Source of the DNA: Oleisolibacter albus
GTDB taxonomy: Bacteria; Pseudomonadota; Alphaproteobacteria; Azospirillales; Azospirillaceae
Assembly (NCBI RefSeq): GCF_003336875.1
Contig: NZ_QGNJ01000012.1
Span: forward strand, 82,201 to 146,200
Reading direction: 5' to 3'
Length of the DNA stretch: 64,000 nucleotides
Positions 62,852-64,000 of the stretch are shown here, piece by piece; within the stretch, counting starts at the first letter, position 1, and each line of letters opens with the position of its first letter. The notes below the pieces were generated by a model. The model did not search any database. It was not told where the DNA came from and saw only the letters and a list, made by a program, of their open reading frames with translations. The translations under genes and the position numbers were made by a program.

Positions 62852-63370
62852 TCAGCCCGGCCCGCCGATGCCGGCGGCCCGCTCCGCCTCCCGCTGCTCG
62901 GCCGCCATCTGCTTCAGCCGGGCCATGTTGCGGGTGACGAACTCGATATTCTCCGGCGGCACGGCGCCGGCCTTGTCCTTGGGTGCCATCGGATCGGGGG
63001 AGGCGGCCACGCGCGCCGCCGTCATGGCGTACATGACGGTGAAGAACTCCCCGGCGGGACAGCCGCCGCTTTTCAGCAGGCCGGCGGCGGTGGGGAAGGT
63101 CTGCTCGAAGCCGCTGGCGGCCTTGGCGGCGGTGCTGCTGTCGAACTGGGCCTGCCGGCCGCCCCGCATCTCCGCCCGCAGGCTGCCGTCGCTGCCGGCC
63201 TGCCGGGTCACGCCCAGCATGGCGCTGTGGCAGCGCTCCACCGTGTCCATGGACAGCCGGTAGCCCGGCGGCACCGGCTGCGCCAGCGCCGGCCCGGCCA
63301 GGATCAGCGCCGCGGCCAGGGATGCCGCCCGCAACGCGCCCCGCAACTCCGTAACAGGAAGTCTGGTCAT
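62852..63370 (-). CDS. Secreted hypothetical protein
   Basis: 172 residues; signal peptide about 30 residues (LILAGPALAQ). Mature part is helical with MDTVERCHSAMLGVTRQAGS, SGFEQTFPTAAGLLKSGGCPAGEFF (two Cys) and TRNMARLKQMAAEQREAERAA. No family recognised. Start at 63370 has no strong ribosome-binding site. First gene of a two-gene leftward operon with the membrane protein. Confidence 0.65.
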   Translation of the reverse strand: MTRLPVTELRGALRAASLAAALILAGPALAQPVPPGYRLSMDTVERCHSAMLGVTRQAGSDGSLRAEMRGGRQAQFDSSTAAKAASGFEQTFPTAAGLLKSGGCPAGEFFTVMYAMTAARVAASPDPMAPKDKAGAVPPENIEFVTRNMARLKQMAAEQREAERAAGIGGPG

Positions 63371-63873
63371 CTGGTCCGTCCCAAAGGATCTCCCCGGCCG
63401 CCGATCCTACAGCCGCCGCGGCGGAAACCGAAGCGGTCTTCCCCGAAGCCCGCCCCGGCGCCTCCGCTTCCCCCCACCCGCTCAATGTGCGTCGTCCCCG
63501 CGCAGGCGGGGCCCCAGGGTCCCAGGCCCCGCGCGCCCGCAACCACGAAGACCATGGGACAACCCCACGGACCTGTCCGCGCCGCATCCATGCCCTGGCG
63601 TCCGCCCCGCACAGTCATGGTGTGGACAATTTTCCTATATCATGCTTCTCTGAGCGGGGCGCCAGGGCGGCCCACCGGGTCTTGGACATGTGCATGAAGA
63701 AGAGAAAAGCCCGTCGCTTAAGGTGACATTCCCAGGAGCGGCGACACGATCGAAAATCCGTCACCTTTGTCACTTTAAGGAAAAAAAATCCTTTTATTCT
63801 CAACCCGCTGGCAGGCGACATCCCATCGCGCCGATGTCACCTTAAGGTCGCGTTAGTCGCTTTTGCGTCAGCT
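63371..63873. other. AT-richer terminal segment with repeats
   Basis: About 500 bp whose base composition departs from the rest of the window (A/T-rich at 63620-63860). It holds the TTAAGGTGACA motifs, a long A tract (63780-63788) and no supported gene. It adjoins the IS end. This may be recently acquired DNA. Confidence 0.55.
63717..63846. repeat. 130-bp segment with 13-bp terminal inverted repeats
   Basis: CTTAAGGTGACAT at 63717-63729 is exactly repeated inverted at 63834-63846 (ATGTCACCTTAAG). A third, related motif, TGTCACTTTAAGG, lies at 63768-63780. The layout recalls a miniature inverted-repeat element, or a cluster of operator sites for an unknown regulator. No target duplication could be judged. 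Confidence 0.6.
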
Positions 63874-64000
63874 TGGACTGCACCCCATCATTGAGACATG
63901 TCGCAAAAGCTACAGCATGGTTTCCGCCACCAGTGCCGCCCGGCCGGGCGGCACTGGTGGTTCGTCCTGTGCCTCGAACTCCACCGGGCTCAGGTAGTCG
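63874..64000 (-). mobile_element. IS3-family insertion sequence, one end
   Basis: The element extends past the right edge. The terminal repeat probably starts TGGACTGCACCCCATCAT at 63874, typical of IS3/IS407-type ends. It is followed inward by the transposase C terminus at 63910. Boundary inferred from motif and stop position. Confidence 0.75.
63910..64000 (-). CDS. IS3-family transposase OrfB, C-terminal fragment
   Basis: Only the last 29 codons are in the window (stop TAG at 63910-63912). The frame reads DYLSPVEFEAQDEPP and ends VAETML. 'YLSPVEFEA' is the conserved end of the IS3-family rve integrase domain, near LGYLSPVEYE in relatives. The rest lies beyond 64000. The tail, PPVPPGRAALVAETML, varies between members. 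Confidence 0.85.
   Translation of the reverse strand, partial: DYLSPVEFEAQDEPPVPPGRAALVAETML

Noticed and set aside
1..64000. CRISPR array
   Set aside because: No regularly spaced short repeats; the only array (61974-62261) is head-to-tail without spacers.
1..64000. tRNA or rRNA genes
   Set aside because: No T-loop GGTTCGAATC-type blocks or rRNA-like sequence were noticed. A covariance search would be decisive.

Overview
The window is 64 kb of GC-rich chromosome with dense, mostly single-copy housekeeping and envelope genes. The gene set points to an alphaproteobacterium of the Rhodospirillales/Azospirillaceae type: a PhyR-type general stress regulator, an sdhCDAB operon, MmcB, a DUF1302/DUF1329 exporter cluster and Zur- and Fur-like palindromes. 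Species cannot be named from sequence alone. No tRNA, rRNA or CRISPR array was seen.

Layout. 1-4.3 kb: a ycjX-type P-loop gene running off the left edge, divergent from a PAS-GGDEF-EAL c-di-GMP protein with an altered GGDEF motif. 4.6-11.7 kb: a four-gene envelope cluster (DUF1302, DUF1329, YCF48-like, MMPL/RND), closed by face-to-face terminators against a GDSL-esterase autotransporter. 14-17.3 kb: cytochrome c, a small membrane protein, a coupled pair of membrane/coiled-coil proteins and a medium-chain reductase. 17.3-19.8 kb: a TonB siderophore receptor behind a 19-bp Fur-like palindrome. 20-26.6 kb: gloB, a GST, a DUF985 cupin, ychF, gpmA, an AI-2E-type permease with an extra C-terminal domain and a glycine-zipper lipoprotein. 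26.6-34.9 kb: a ZnuD-like receptor with a Zur-like palindrome, Mpo1-like protein, asd, a thioredoxin-like protein, pdxY, a CoA-ester lyase and a GNAT enzyme. 35.1-38.6 kb: sdhCDAB. 38.8-45 kb: VanZ, mmcB, a secreted helical-repeat protein, a BON lipoprotein, an amidase and phyR. 45-54.9 kb: a candidate small RNA, a DUF1194 protein, corA, a YciB-type protein, a 2OG-Fe(II) oxygenase, a coupled ABC-ATPase/hydrolase/ChbG operon, a CHCC zinc finger and a coupled CBS/SLC13 pair. 55-62 kb: a soluble PAS chemoreceptor, an Ntn-hydrolase-like protein and an RND efflux pair. 62-64 kb: an 87-bp tandem palindromic repeat, two envelope proteins, an AT-richer segment with repeated CTTAAgGTGACA motifs and the end of an IS3-family element.

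The strongest candidate for something undescribed is 45.0-45.17 kb beside phyR. It is an apparently non-coding plus-strand stretch that folds into three stem-loops, with CCTCCC in the middle loop, and ends in a textbook intrinsic terminator that no annotated gene needs. A one-mismatch EcfG-like promoter lies upstream. This suggests a stress-linked sRNA with an anti-Shine-Dalgarno loop. Other good leads are the four-gene lipid-exporter-like cluster facing the esterase autotransporter, the ABC ATPase operon without a permease, and the repeat-rich right edge.
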